A DNA stretch of 64,000 nucleotides from NCBI GenBank assembly GCA_015485155.1, contig WFUF01000002.1, forward strand, positions 1-64,000. The letters are read 5' to 3'. Both the position numbers and the translations under genes were made by a program. The notes beneath the pieces were generated by a model. That model saw only the letters and a list, made by a program, of their open reading frames with translations, ran no database searches and was not told the DNA's origin. Source of the DNA: Robiginitomaculum sp. (lineage in GTDB: Bacteria; Pseudomonadota; Alphaproteobacteria; Caulobacterales; Maricaulaceae). Below are positions 1-9,362 of this stretch, in pieces; position 1 is the first letter of the stretch, and every line of letters begins with the position of its first letter.

Positions 1-273
1 ACTCTTTATCTGTCCTACCGCCTAGCGGCTACTTGAGGACTCTTTATCTGTCCTACCGCCTAGCGGCTACTTGAGGACTCTTTATCTGTCCTACCGCCTA
101 GCGGCTACTTGAGGACTCTTTATCTGTCCTATCGCCTATCGGCTACTTGAGGACTCTTTGCTTGCGCTACCGCGACGGCAAGCTTCGCTACTTGAGCGCG
201 GTTTTGCGGTTCGGAAATGTGATGGACAGATAAGGTCAAATTTCAAGTTTATTTTGAACCGTAAATGTCCAGA
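1..273. repeat. Tandem hairpin repeat array plus conserved tail (dispersed repeat family, copy 1)
   Basis: Four 38-bp direct units lie at 1-38, 39-76, 77-114 and 115-152, followed by a diverged fifth unit ending near 196. Each unit holds two potential stems: AGGAC/GTCCT across a unit junction around TCTTTATCT, and a CCGC-CTA-GCGG stem. Unit 4 reads TATCGCCTATCGG instead, and unit 5 carries an alternative stem (GCGA...TCGC). The tail at 197-273 is related to 9003-9088 (same order of GCGGTTTTGCG, an AAATG/GAT stretch, GATCAAATTT-like, TTTGA, AAATG-CCAG). The left boundary lies outside the window. No gene is seen in 274-363. Confidence 0.85.
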
Positions 274-363
274 CTGATCTTAAAACCGGTTTGGGTCAAC
301 GCCACGTTAACCTGCCTGGTTCACAAGTGTTACAGCCCGATTGCCTGAGCACTGGAAAATCTG

Positions 364-870
364 ATGATTGTAACCTTTGTTTTATTATTGTTCCCGCTGG
401 CGATGATTATTGCCGGCTGGCGAGATATTATCTCTATGACAATTCCCAACTGGATTTCATTGTCCTTGCTGGGCTTGTTTGTGGTATCAGCACCGCTTAT
501 CGGATTGTCATGGTCGCAGTTTGGATTGCATGTGTTTGTGGGCTTTAGCGCTCTGGCATTAACCATTTGCATGTTTGCTCTTGGCTGGATTGGTGGCGGT
601 GATGCCAAGCTGTTTGCCGCAGCAGCATTGTGGATGGGATGGCCTGATATTATTGCCTATACCGTCGTCAGCGCCCTGGCTGGCGGAGTGTTGACTATTG
701 GTCTGTTATTGGCCCGCAAAACCCCATTGCCACCGTTTTTATACACTAAGGAATGGTCGGCAAGACTGCTAAAAAAAGGTGGCGACATACCCTATGGTGT
801 CGCTCTGTGTGCCGGTGCCTTGTACATATTTCCCAAGTCCGGTTTATTTTTAGCTGCGGTCAGCGGATAA
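364..870 (+). CDS. cpaA: Prepilin peptidase CpaA (type IV leader peptidase, A24 family)
   Basis: A 168-residue polytopic membrane protein that should cleave the leader of Flp/Tad pilins at the inner membrane. The two catalytic aspartates of the family are visible: D21 in WRDIISMTIPN and D80 in the GGGDAK motif. It lacks the N-terminal methylase domain of PilD-type enzymes, as is normal for CpaA/TadV. It is the first gene of the pilus cluster and is followed by cpaB after about 110 bp. The ATG at 364 has only a weak purine-rich stretch upstream (CTGGAAAA). No pilin gene lies directly upstream; the nearest pilin gene seen is at about 47.4 kb. Confidence 0.93.
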   Translation: MIVTFVLLLFPLAMIIAGWRDIISMTIPNWISLSLLGLFVVSAPLIGLSWSQFGLHVFVGFSALALTICMFALGWIGGGDAKLFAAAALWMGWPDIIAYTVVSALAGGVLTIGLLLARKTPLPPFLYTKEWSARLLKKGGDIPYGVALCAGALYIFPKSGLFLAAVSG

Positions 871-978
871 TTTTATAAATCCTTACTGTAATCGCCCGCT
901 TAAGAGGGTTTTGTTAACCATGATTTGGGTATTTTGGAACCACTTGTAACAATTCTGTTGCCTGGGAGAGTGGTTTGC

Positions 979-1800
979 ATGGGAATTGCTAAAATTGCAG
1001 TATTATTGATTGCAGCGCTGGCTGCAGTTGCTGCGGTATTTCTGGTGCGTGGTGTTACCAGCCAGCCAACAGACCAGACCGCAGTTGCAGCTCAACCTGT
1101 AGTGGTTGAAGAGCCGGTGGAACTGGTCCTGGTAGCCAGTGCTGATCTGGAAGTAGGACAGCGGGTGACACCCTCTGAGCTGGAATGGGTTGAGTGGCCG
1201 GAAAAAGCCATAAATGACAATTATCTGACCCAAAAGGATTACCCAAAAGCCTTGGAGACTTACACTGGCGCCATTGCACGTCTTAGCATTGCGGCAAAAG
1301 AGCCGATCACCAGCCGGAAGCTGATAAATCCCGGAAGCGCTGGTTTCATGGCTGCAGTTTTGTCGCCGGGAATGCGTGCTGTTGCCGTGGAAATATCAGT
1401 CGAAACCGGCGCTGGCGGATTTATTCTGCCTAATGACCGGGTTGATATTATTCTTACCCGTGAAATGGATGTGATCGAAGGCTCTGAGGTCAAAACAGTT
1501 TTTACCAGCCACACGATATTCGAAAATGTCAGGGTATTGGCGATTGATCAAACCTATCGCGAGGTGGATGAAGAAGAAGTGGTTGTTGGCTCTACTGCCA
1601 CGCTGGAGCTAAACGGCCCAGATTCAGAGTTATTGGCAAGAGCCGATGCTTCTGGGGATATTTCACTGGCCCTGCGTTCGGTAGCCGATATGGATCTGGC
1701 CAATGAGGGGGTGTCTCGTGCTGCTGGTTTTGATGGCAATACAGGATCACAAATTAAATTGATTAAGTATGGCAAGGCATCACAGGTAGGGATCCAATGA
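979..1800 (+). CDS. cpaB: Flp pilus assembly protein CpaB (RcpC)
   Basis: A 273-residue periplasmic protein of the Tad pilus secretion apparatus, anchored by one N-terminal membrane segment (about residues 5-22). The middle of the protein matches the SAF/RcpC fold of CpaB proteins (ADLEVGQRVTPSELEWVEWP, then VLSPGMRAVAVEIS and a DRVDIILTR stretch). CpaB is thought to support the CpaC secretin. The frame is open from a TTG at 925, but ATG 979 with GGGAGAG eight bases upstream is the better start. The gene ends in a 4-bp overlap with cpaC, which indicates translational coupling. Confidence 0.92.
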   Translation: MGIAKIAVLLIAALAAVAAVFLVRGVTSQPTDQTAVAAQPVVVEEPVELVLVASADLEVGQRVTPSELEWVEWPEKAINDNYLTQKDYPKALETYTGAIARLSIAAKEPITSRKLINPGSAGFMAAVLSPGMRAVAVEISVETGAGGFILPNDRVDIILTREMDVIEGSEVKTVFTSHTIFENVRVLAIDQTYREVDEEEVVVGSTATLELNGPDSELLARADASGDISLALRSVADMDLANEGVSRAAGFDGNTGSQIKLIKYGKASQVGIQ

Positions 1801-3290
1801 TTAGAGGCTGTAGGGCTGTATTATTATGGCTGCTGGCATTTATGGTGGCCGGATTTATCGGTTCAATGGGATCGGTTGCCGTGGCCAGCGAAGCGAATTT
1901 AATGCAAGTAAAAATAAGCCGGGGGGGTGAAGGCCCGGTTTCGCAGTCTTTGGCTTTGCCTTTGAATAAGGCGGCAGTAATTGAACTTCCCGAAGATGCC
2001 AGGGATATACTGGTGTCAAACCCTGAAATAGTTGATGCAGTCATTAGAACTCCGAGACGGGTTTATGTTTTGGGGATGCAAGCAGGGCAGGCCAATGTGT
2101 TTTTCTTTCGCGCCAATGGAACGCAATTATTAAATCTGGAAATATCAGTGGCCGAAGATACCAGAGGACTGGCCGAGGTTCTGGCGCGATTATTACCGCA
2201 ATCACGTATTCATGTGGATGCGGTTCAGGATAATATCATAATATCCGGAACAGCGCCTGATGCTCTTCAGGCAGCACAAGCAGTAAAGATTGCACAAACC
2301 TTTGTAGAAGAGCCGGAAAACGTTATTTCAATGTTGTCAATCACCGGCAAGGATCAGGTGATGCTGAAGGTTCGCGTGGTGGAAATGCAGCGCACACTGA
2401 CCAAACAATTAGGCATGGATCTTGCCGTAGGCGGACGGATTAACGAGGTGGCATTTTCCCTGGTTAACCCGGCGCAGTTCTCATTGGCTGGCAGGTTTCT
2501 GGCCGGATCAACACCAACCATTGGCGTTGGATATACTAATCCTGCTACACAATTGACTACCGGGATAAACAGTGTTGCCTCTGGCATCAGGGCGCTGGAA
2601 CGGGTTGGCTTGATAAGGACGCTGGCTGAGCCGAATTTAACCGCAATTACCGGGGAGCCGGCAAATTTTCTGGCTGGTGGTGAGTTTCCGGTACCAACGG
2701 GGCGTGATCGCAACGGCAATATAACCATTGAGTACAAGAAATTTGGTGTGGCTCTAGGCTTTACGCCGCTGGTAGTTAGTGGTGGGCGTATTTCCTTGCG
2801 ATTATCAACGGAAGTTTCCGAGCTTAGCAATCAAGGTGCGCTGGTATTAGCTTCACAGGAGGTTTTGGATGATACGGGGCAGGTGGTTGGTTCAATCGAC
2901 GGTCTAACCCTTCCCGCCCTGAAGGTTCGCAGGGCCGAAACCACTGTTGAACTTCCCTCTGGAGGATCAATGGTGATCGGTGGACTAATCCAGCAACAAA
3001 CCAAACAGGCATTGGAGGGAATTCCCGGAGCTAAGGATATTCCAATACTGGGGGCGCTGTTCCGGTCCCGGGATTTTGTTAATGATGAAACCGAACTGGT
3101 GATATTGGTTACACCATATCTTGTGGATCCAACGCATCCAGATGCGTTGGCGACACCTGGTGACGGGTATGAAACAGCTTCTGATCTGTCCACGCTTTTA
3201 TTTGGCCGTCTAAACAAGGTTTATCGTGCGCCCGGTGCGCAAACTGAAGGCGAAAGTTGGAATGGCCCGCTGGGCTATAGCCTAGATTAG
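1797..3290 (+). CDS. cpaC: Flp pilus secretin CpaC (RcpA)
   Basis: A 497-residue outer-membrane secretin through which the Flp pilus exits. The N-terminus has a signal peptide (hydrophobic run from about residue 9, ending near VAVASEA). It is followed by the pilus secretin N-terminal domain (LPLNKAAVIELPEDARDILVSNP region), a BON-like repeat and the C-terminal secretin domain with VPTGRDRNGN and a conserved GGLIQ...PILGALFRS segment, then VTPYLV. Length fits CpaC/RcpA. Start ATG 1797 overlaps the cpaB stop (ATGA). Confidence 0.94.
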   Translation: MIRGCRAVLLWLLAFMVAGFIGSMGSVAVASEANLMQVKISRGGEGPVSQSLALPLNKAAVIELPEDARDILVSNPEIVDAVIRTPRRVYVLGMQAGQANVFFFRANGTQLLNLEISVAEDTRGLAEVLARLLPQSRIHVDAVQDNIIISGTAPDALQAAQAVKIAQTFVEEPENVISMLSITGKDQVMLKVRVVEMQRTLTKQLGMDLAVGGRINEVAFSLVNPAQFSLAGRFLAGSTPTIGVGYTNPATQLTTGINSVASGIRALERVGLIRTLAEPNLTAITGEPANFLAGGEFPVPTGRDRNGNITIEYKKFGVALGFTPLVVSGGRISLRLSTEVSELSNQGALVLASQEVLDDTGQVVGSIDGLTLPALKVRRAETTVELPSGGSMVIGGLIQQQTKQALEGIPGAKDIPILGALFRSRDFVNDETELVILVTPYLVDPTHPDALATPGDGYETASDLSTLLFGRLNKVYRAPGAQTEGESWNGPLGYSLD

Positions 3291-3302
3291 GATTGAGGCA
3301 TC

Positions 3303-3986
3303 ATGAAGATATATCCATTGTATACAATAGCCCTGCCGTCACTGATCTTGCTGGCTTCTGCCTGTGCTGCTCCTCGCAGTCAAAGTGCATGGAAATTACC
3401 AGGTGACCAGCACAGAATCGCTGTGGAAGAAAAAAATGAGCGGCTTAATCTGGTGGTGGGTCCGGGCGATGCCGGTCTTTCGCTGGCACAAAAAGCAGCT
3501 ATCAGGCAATTTGTAAAATCATGGCGTGCGCAGGGCCGCGGGCCGGTTGCACTTACCATTCCGGCAGGTGGGTCCAATGCCCAAAGCGCAGTTACAGTTG
3601 CAGCCCAAACCCGGCAGATTTTATATGAGCAGGGTTTGAACTGGCAACAAATGGCTGGTGGTCATTATCAGGCTACAGGGCAGGCGGCGCCTCCAGTGGT
3701 GTTGAGTTTCCGGCGCTATATTGCCACGGCAAAGGGCTGCACGGTCGCAAGTCAGAATTTGGCCAATTCGTTTAACAATAAGACTGCAGCAAATTTTGGC
3801 TGCACATTGGCAGCAAATACTGCAGCAATGATCGCCAATCCTCATGATTTGATTGCTCCGCGTGAGCAAGGCACTGCTTCTACGGATAGGCGGCTGGTCA
3901 GTTATGGCAAATATGTCGAAGGTGAAGCTACAGGCGTTGAGCGTTCATCAGATGAAAGTGCCAGCGTAAGCGATGCTGTGGATTAG
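3303..3986 (+). CDS. cpaD: Flp pilus assembly protein CpaD (outer-membrane-associated lipoprotein)
   Basis: A 227-residue CpaD family protein. The N-terminus has a lipoprotein-type signal ending LLASACAAP, so Cys21 is the likely lipidated residue. The body has the family traits: VGPGDAGLSLAQKAAIRQFV, a later VVLSFRRYIATAKGC segment, and NFGCTLAANTAAMIANP, which is highly typical of CpaD. It is thought to help the secretin in the outer membrane. It lies 12 bp after cpaC in the same operon. Confidence 0.9.
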   Translation: MKIYPLYTIALPSLILLASACAAPRSQSAWKLPGDQHRIAVEEKNERLNLVVGPGDAGLSLAQKAAIRQFVKSWRAQGRGPVALTIPAGGSNAQSAVTVAAQTRQILYEQGLNWQQMAGGHYQATGQAAPPVVLSFRRYIATAKGCTVASQNLANSFNNKTAANFGCTLAANTAAMIANPHDLIAPREQGTASTDRRLVSYGKYVEGEATGVERSSDESASVSDAVD

Positions 3987-4029
3987 GTGAAACAGTGATG
4001 AATATTCTGGAGAATCTGGAAAGAGGAAA

Positions 4030-5484
4030 ATGAGTCAGGCAAACGACCCTATTGATCAATTTGATCCTGCGGATGCATTTGCTGTACCCAGCGAGTGGGA
4101 CAACGGCCCGGATCTGCCACCAGTTGCAGAATCGGGTTCGGTTTTTGGTGCTTCGGCAGCAGGTAATATTGGCGAGCCGGAGGCTGCACCTCCAATGGTT
4201 GCGGCACCTGCAATGGCAAATCCATCACCGCCGCCGGAACCGGCATATGTTGCACCGGCCATTGATGACTTTTCCGACCAGGGCGAAACTATAGCCCCGG
4301 TGCCAAGAATTACTGTCATGGCATTTTGTGAACGCCCGGAAACGGCACAAATGATCGAGCGGACAGCTGCAGATCGCAGAATGGCTCGTGGGCATTTTTC
4401 TATTGCAATGGGAGGCTTGCCGGCAGCTATTGAACAGTTTCATGATGAGAGCACTCCAAATTTAATCCTGATCGAATCCGGCATGCGCGGGCGCGGTTTG
4501 TTTGACCAATTGGATGAGTTGGCTGCGGTGTGTGATCATGGCACCAAAGTAGTGATTATTGGTGCCGTTAATGACATTTCATTATATCGTGAGCTAACGC
4601 GGCGTGGGGTAAGTGAATATCTGGTGCCTCCTTTGGCTCCTATTCAGGTGGTGCGAACAATCTCTGGCCTGTTTGCTGATCCTGACAAGCCATTTGCAGG
4701 CAAAGTTACAGCCGTGATCGGGGCCAAGGGCGGGGTAGGGTCTTCGACCATAGCCCATAATGTGGCATGGCAAATCGCTGAAATCCTGCGCGTTGATGCA
4801 ACCATAGTTGATCTTGATTTGTCGTTTGGCACGGCGGGACTTGATTTTAATCATGATACAAATCAGGGCATTGGTGAGGCATTGGCAGAGCCCGAGCGGG
4901 TTGATGATGTTTTGCTGGAGCGTTTAACCACCAGATGTACTGATCGATTATCTTTGCTTACGGCTCCGGCAACGCTGGACAGGGAATGGGAGCTAAACCC
5001 GGAAGCCTATGAAACTGTAATCTCGGAAGTGCGCTCAACGGTTCCGCATGTAATTCTGGATATGCCGCACCTTTGGACAAGCTGGGTGAAGAACACCCTG
5101 TTGGGGGCTGATGATGTGGTAATTGTGGCATCTCCTGATCTGGCGTGTCTGCGCAATGCCAAAAATATGTACGATTTGCTTAAAAACCGTAGGTCCAATG
5201 ATGGCCCGCCAAAAATTATTGTCAATCAGGTGGGAGTTCCAAAACGCCCGGAAATTTCGGTGAAAGATTTTGCCGAAGCTCTGGGGGAAGAGCCGACACT
5301 GGTATTGCCGTTTGAGCCGGAATTGTATGGTCAGGCCAACAATAACGGCCAAATGTTATCAGAGATTAATACTGGCTCAAAAGCGGTTATGGGTATTCAG
5401 TCGCTGGCTGCGGTTTTGACCGGGCGGGAGGTTTCTGGCGAAAGAAAATCCGGATTTCTTGGGAAATTGCTTGGCCGCAAATAA
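4030..5484 (+). CDS. cpaE: Pilus assembly ATPase CpaE (receiver-like domain plus MinD/ParA-type ATPase)
   Basis: A 484-residue protein. The first 90 residues are a Pro/Ala-rich acidic linker. Residues about 95-220 look like an atypical receiver domain (ESGMRGRGLFDQLDEL, then KVVIIGAVND, YLVPPL). From about residue 228 there is a MinD/ParA-type deviant Walker A box, GAKGGVGSSTIAHN, followed by VDLDLSFGTAGLDF. In Caulobacter CpaE is a localisation factor for the pilus machine at the cell pole. It lies between cpaD and cpaF in the standard gene order. Confidence 0.93.
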   Translation: MSQANDPIDQFDPADAFAVPSEWDNGPDLPPVAESGSVFGASAAGNIGEPEAAPPMVAAPAMANPSPPPEPAYVAPAIDDFSDQGETIAPVPRITVMAFCERPETAQMIERTAADRRMARGHFSIAMGGLPAAIEQFHDESTPNLILIESGMRGRGLFDQLDELAAVCDHGTKVVIIGAVNDISLYRELTRRGVSEYLVPPLAPIQVVRTISGLFADPDKPFAGKVTAVIGAKGGVGSSTIAHNVAWQIAEILRVDATIVDLDLSFGTAGLDFNHDTNQGIGEALAEPERVDDVLLERLTTRCTDRLSLLTAPATLDREWELNPEAYETVISEVRSTVPHVILDMPHLWTSWVKNTLLGADDVVIVASPDLACLRNAKNMYDLLKNRRSNDGPPKIIVNQVGVPKRPEISVKDFAEALGEEPTLVLPFEPELYGQANNNGQMLSEINTGSKAVMGIQSLAAVLTGREVSGERKSGFLGKLLGRK

Positions 5485-5499
5485 TATGTCAGGATAGAA

Positions 5500-6951
5500 A
5501 TGTTTGGCAAACGTATAGTAGATGCACCAGATAGGCAGTCCCAGAGGCCGGTGAAACCGGATGCTGCGCCAGTAATGGAAGATAAGGCTGCACCTGCTCC
5601 TTCTAAAGTTAGCGAGCCCAAGCCTGTGCCGGCAAAGGCCGTTCCCAGGAAGTCAGATGATATGATGCCGCAGCGTTCAGACGAATATTATGCGGTTAAA
5701 ACTACTATTTTTAACGCGTTGATCGACACAATTGATCTGTCACAACTGGCACAGTTAGACAATGCAAGTGCAGCCGAAGAAATTCGAGATATCGTCACCG
5801 AGATCATTTCCATTAAAAATGTGGTGATGTCGATTGCAGAACAGGAAAGCCTGCTGGAAGATATCTGTAACGATGTATTGGGCTTTGGGCCTTTGGAGCC
5901 ATTACTGGCCCGTGATGATATTGCAGACATAATGGTAAATGGTGCTGATTCCGTATTCATCGAGGTTGGTGGCAAGATAGAGAAAACCGGAGTTCGATTT
6001 CGCGATAACGGGCAATTGATGAATATCTGCCAGCGCATTGTGAGTCAGGTTGGTCGGCGGGTTGATGAATCCAGCCCCATTTGTGATGCGCGGCTTATGG
6101 ATGGCTCCAGGGTTAATGTGATTGCACCGCCTTTGGCACTGGATGGCCCGACCCTGACCATCAGAAAATTCAAAAAAGACAAATTAAAGCTTGATGACCT
6201 GGTCAAGTTTAATTCGATTACTCCGCACGGTGCAAAAGTACTTGGCATTATCGGGGCCAGCCGTTGTAATGTTCTGATTTCTGGAGGTACGGGCTCCGGC
6301 AAAACCACATTATTAAACTGTCTGACCGCTTATATTGATCCTGATGAGCGGGTTATTACCTGTGAAGATGCTGCTGAATTGCAATTACAGCAACCGCATG
6401 TGGTTAGACTTGAAACCCGTCCGCCAAATCTAGAAGGCACCGGCATGGTCACGATGACCGATCTGGTCAAAAACTGCCTGCGGATGCGTCCTGAGCGCAT
6501 AATCGTCGGGGAAGTGCGTGGGCAGGAAGCCTTTGATTTACTGCAAGCCATGAATACCGGACATGACGGGTCAATGGGAACCATTCACGCCAATAGTCCG
6601 CGTGAGTCTCTGTCGCGACTTGAATCCATGATTACCATGGGCGGCTTTAATCTGCCCTCGCGCACAATCCGCGAAATGATTGCCGGCTCCATTGACGTAA
6701 TTATTCAGGCAGCCAGATTACGGGACGGTTCTCGTAAAATCACTCATGTTACTGAAGTGTTGGGCATGGAGGGGGATGTTATAATTACCCAGGACATTTT
6801 TCTGTATGAAATCAAGGGCGAAGACGAGAACGGCAATATTGTCGGCCAGCACAATTCAACCGGGATTGCTCGTCCTAATTTTTGGGATCGGGCCCGCTAT
6901 TATGGGCTGGAAGGGGAGCTGGCCGAAGCGCTGGACGCATCAGAAGTATGA
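5500..6951 (+). CDS. cpaF: Pilus secretion ATPase CpaF (TadA)
   Basis: A 483-residue hexameric motor ATPase of the type II/IV secretion family that powers Flp pilus assembly. The sequence shows a variable Pro/Lys-rich N-terminus (about 60 residues), an N-terminal domain with GFGPLEPLL and IMVNG, Walker [13 protein letters not shown] (around residues 262-273), [14 protein letters not shown] (Walker B region) and [14 protein letters not shown] (His box). Length and motifs are typical. The stop overlaps the tadB start by 4 bp. Confidence 0.96.
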   Translation: MFGKRIVDAPDRQSQRPVKPDAAPVMEDKAAPAPSKVSEPKPVPAKAVPRKSDDMMPQRSDEYYAVKTTIFNALIDTIDLSQLAQLDNASAAEEIRDIVTEIISIKNVVMSIAEQESLLEDICNDVLGFGPLEPLLARDDIADIMVNGADSVFIEVGGKIEKTGVRFRDNGQLMNICQRIVSQVGRRVDESSPICDARLMDGSRVNVIAPPLALDGPTLTIRKFKKDKLKLDDLVKFNSITPHGAKVLGIIGASRCNVLISGGTGSGKTTLLNCLTAYIDPDERVITCEDAAELQLQQPHVVRLETRPPNLEGTGMVTMTDLVKNCLRMRPERIIVGEVRGQEAFDLLQAMNTGHDGSMGTIHANSPRESLSRLESMITMGGFNLPSRTIREMIAGSIDVIIQAARLRDGSRKITHVTEVLGMEGDVIITQDIFLYEIKGEDENGNIVGQHNSTGIARPNFWDRARYYGLEGELAEALDASEV

Positions 6952-7943
6952 TGGATGATAGTTTAACTCTTATTTTGGTGGCGGTGCTGGCGTTTGTCAG
7001 TGTGGTTGGTGTTGGCTGGGTATTTGTCGGCGGCAGTCAAAAAACAGTCAGCTCACGGCGTTTGAAATCCGTAGGCCCTACCGGATTAAAACGCGGGAAA
7101 AAGGCTGTATCGGCGCTTGATGTGGCCAGTAGCAGGCGTAAGCAGGTTCAAGAAACTCTAAAAGATCTGGAACAGCACCAGAAACAGCAACGCAAACAGA
7201 CCCTCACATTGAAAAGCCAGATTCAACAGGCTGGACTGACCTGGCGACCAAGTCATTTCTGGCTGGGTTCTATTGTCATAGGTGTAATAGTTTTTGCTAT
7301 ATTGATGTTTTCCGGTCGCCCACCTTTGATCGCTGCAGGCCTGGCGGTTGGTATAGGCATTGGCCTGCCCCGGTGGGTGTTGGGCTTCTTGCGCAAGCGT
7401 CGTATGAAAAAGTTCTCGCTGGAGTTTTCCAATGCCATAGACATTATTGTTCGTGGCGTAAAATCCGGGCTGCCGCTTAATGAATGTCTGCAGATTATTG
7501 CTCGCGAATCTCCTGCTCCGGTGGGCCCGGAGTTCAAATTACTGGTAGAAGGCCAATCGGTCGGTGTGGATTTATCAACAGGACTACAAAAAATGTATCA
7601 CCGCATGCCGTTGCCTGAATTAAACTTTTTCACCATAGTGTTGACTATTCAGCAAAAAACCGGTGGCAATCTGGCCGAGGCTCTGAGTAATTTGTCGTCG
7701 GTTTTGCGCGCGCGGAAGATGATGCGCGAAAAAATTCAGGCAATGTCATCTGAGGCCAAGGCCTCTTCAATGATTATTGGTTCGCTACCACCATTTGTGA
7801 TGGGGATAGTTTATATCACCACTCCGGCGTATATGATGCTGATGTTTACTGAACCCAATGGTCAGTTAATGCTGGCTGGCGGTATATTCTGGATGGCCTG
7901 CGGAATTTTTGTAATGAAAAAAATGATCAATTTTAATATCTAG
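6948..7943 (+). CDS. tadB: Type II secretion F family protein TadB
   Basis: An inner-membrane platform protein of the Tad pilus, 331 residues, with the T2SSF domain. It has an N-terminal membrane helix (about residues 5-25), a charged cytoplasmic stretch rich in Gln/Lys, two helices in the middle (FWLGSIVIGVIVFAILMF and the next run) and two at the C-terminus. The conserved GLPLNECLQIIARE and KTGGNLAEALSNLS motifs are present. The frame is open upstream to 6882, but ATG 6948 in an ATGA overlap with cpaF is the natural start. Confidence 0.92.
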   Translation: MMDDSLTLILVAVLAFVSVVGVGWVFVGGSQKTVSSRRLKSVGPTGLKRGKKAVSALDVASSRRKQVQETLKDLEQHQKQQRKQTLTLKSQIQQAGLTWRPSHFWLGSIVIGVIVFAILMFSGRPPLIAAGLAVGIGIGLPRWVLGFLRKRRMKKFSLEFSNAIDIIVRGVKSGLPLNECLQIIARESPAPVGPEFKLLVEGQSVGVDLSTGLQKMYHRMPLPELNFFTIVLTIQQKTGGNLAEALSNLSSVLRARKMMREKIQAMSSEAKASSMIIGSLPPFVMGIVYITTPAYMMLMFTEPNGQLMLAGGIFWMACGIFVMKKMINFNI

Positions 7944-7958
7944 CTCGGCAGGCGTAAA

Positions 7959-8927
7959 ATGGACTTTTCTCTGCAAACATTGGTTGATCCGGAATTTCTG
8001 GTTACAGTTTTTGCTGCAATTGTCACTTTTGCAACGGTATTAACCCTGGTCGGGCCGTTATTTGGAGGGAACAAATTTGCAGGAAGATTAAAATCCGTGG
8101 CAACCCGGCGTGAGCAATTGCGTAAACGAAACCGGGAGGCATTATTCAAAAAAACCAATTTACGCGGAGAATCCAAAGGCTTTATGACCGACGTGGTCAG
8201 CAAGCTGAATTTAAGTACATTACTTGAAGACACGGCCCTGCAGTCAAGATTGTTGCAAGCAGGCCTGCGCGGGCAGGGCCCGATTATGGCTTTTTACTTC
8301 TTTCGGCTTGTTGCTCCTATCGGGTTATTTATTTTTGGTTTGGCTTATTTGTTTCTGTTCAATGATTTTGGCAAGCCACCGATGGTTCGTTTTGCCATAG
8401 CCTTTGGCATGCTGGTTGCCGGCTATTATGCTCCTGGCATTTATATTGATAACATTGCGGCCAAGCGCCGGGAGTCAATTATGAAGGCGTTTCCTGATGC
8501 CTTGGATTTATTGTTGATTTGTGTGGAATCTGGCATGTCAATTGAAGCTGCCTTTGGCAAGGTTGCTGCTGAAGTTGGTGTTAACTCAATTGAGCTTGCC
8601 GAGGAAATGTCACTGACAACTGCTGAGCTTTCTTATCTTCAAGAACGCAGGCAGGCTTATGAGAACTTGGCGAGCCGGACTAATCACCCGGGTGTAAAAG
8701 CGGTGGCTACATCGCTAATTCAGGCAGAAAAATACGGGACACCCTTGGGAGCTTCCTTGCGGGTCATGGCCAAGGAAAACCGTGAAATGCGTATGGCGCA
8801 GGCAGAGAAAAAAGCAGCTTCCCTGCCTGCAAAACTGACAGTGCCGATGATTATATTCTTCCTACCCGTCTTGTTTGTGGTCGTACTTGGCCCGGCAATC
8901 ATAAAATTCCAGCAATTGGGGAGCTAG
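7959..8927 (+). CDS. tadC: Type II secretion F family protein TadC
   Basis: The second inner-membrane platform protein of the Tad pilus, 322 residues, paralogous to TadB. It has a membrane helix near the N-terminus, two in the middle (FFRLVAPIGLFIFGLAYLF and the next run), the T2SSF domain (DALDLLLICVESGMSIEAAF, YGTPLGASLRVMA) and a C-terminal helix. It is 15 bp downstream of tadB and closes the cluster; a dispersed repeat starts 2 bp after its stop codon. Confidence 0.93.
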   Translation: MDFSLQTLVDPEFLVTVFAAIVTFATVLTLVGPLFGGNKFAGRLKSVATRREQLRKRNREALFKKTNLRGESKGFMTDVVSKLNLSTLLEDTALQSRLLQAGLRGQGPIMAFYFFRLVAPIGLFIFGLAYLFLFNDFGKPPMVRFAIAFGMLVAGYYAPGIYIDNIAAKRRESIMKAFPDALDLLLICVESGMSIEAAFGKVAAEVGVNSIELAEEMSLTTAELSYLQERRQAYENLASRTNHPGVKAVATSLIQAEKYGTPLGASLRVMAKENREMRMAQAEKKAASLPAKLTVPMIIFFLPVLFVVVLGPAIIKFQQLGS

Positions 8928-8928
8928 A

Positions 8929-9088
8929 AGCATTTTTAGCAAAAGTGGGAGTCTTTATCTGTCCTATCGCCTAGCGGCTACTTGACTAGCGCCTATCGGC
9001 TATTTTAAGCGCGGGTTTTGCGACTGGGTAAATGCGATAGATGAAATATTTAGATCAAATTTTAGTTCACTTTGAGCCTGAAAATGCT
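8929..9088. repeat. Dispersed intergenic repeat, full-length copy 2 with terminal inverted repeats
   Basis: A 160-bp element that begins AGCATTTTTAG and ends GAAAATGCT, so its ends are inverted repeats. Order inside: TTAGCAAAAGTGGGAG, a TCTTTATCTGTCC segment, two small hairpins (GCCTAGCGGC and GCCTATCGGC), GCGCGGGTTTTGCG, then an A/T-rich tail ending TTTGAGCC. The same order is found at 1-273 and, inverted, at 24068-24196, about 43926-44177 and 52887-53010. It starts 2 bp after the tadC stop. The first part of the flagellin 1 upstream region is therefore this element. Confidence 0.8.
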
Positions 9089-9157
9089 CCAGGGGTTTGA
9101 GTTTGAACCTTAATTACAGGACAAGCTGTGACTTTATCGAAATTATTACAGCGAAGA

Positions 9158-9167
9158 TTTTGCCGCG
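9158..9167. promoter_or_regulatory. Candidate upstream activator (FlbD-type) site for flagellin 1
   Basis: TTTTGCCGCG sits about 135-145 bp upstream of the predicted start of transcription of flagellin 1. Similar TTGCCG cores lie at the same distance before flagellins 2 and 3. In Caulobacter, FlbD binds ftr sites about 100 bp from sigma-54 flagellar promoters. The match to FlbD is an inference; only the shared motif and spacing are seen. Confidence 0.35.
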
Positions 9168-9273
9168 CCTGCATGTTTTGCAGGTAAAATAGTGCCGATT
9201 TGGTCTTTTGCTAAATACCCATCACAAAAAAGCATTATAAAACAAAAAGATAGATGTGCGCTCAAATTGTGAC

Positions 9274-9291
9274 TTTGGTGTGTGCGTTGCA
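9274..9291 (+). promoter_or_regulatory. Sigma-54 promoter of flagellin 1
   Basis: TTTGGTGTGTGCGTTGCA has GG at 9277-9278 and GC at 9289-9290, the exact GG-N10-GC spacing of -24/-12 promoters. Transcription would begin near 9302, leaving a leader of about 60 nt before ATG 9363. Confidence 0.7.
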
Positions 9292-9362
9292 AGGAGAGGT
9301 ATGGACAAGAATGTTCACTGATCAAAAAGATCAGTTCCCTGCCAGAATGGAAGGACCCAAAA

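Noticed and set aside
1-196. CRISPR array
   Set aside because: The units are directly abutting 38-bp tandem repeats with no unique spacers and no cas genes in the window.
904-925. CtrA box before cpaB
   Set aside because: A TTAACCAT half-site is present at 914-921, but the spacing to the next TTAA (10 bp) is wrong, so it is not called.
2354-2830. 158-residue minus-strand ORF inside cpaC
   Set aside because: Antisense to the secretin domain; no start signal and no family likeness.
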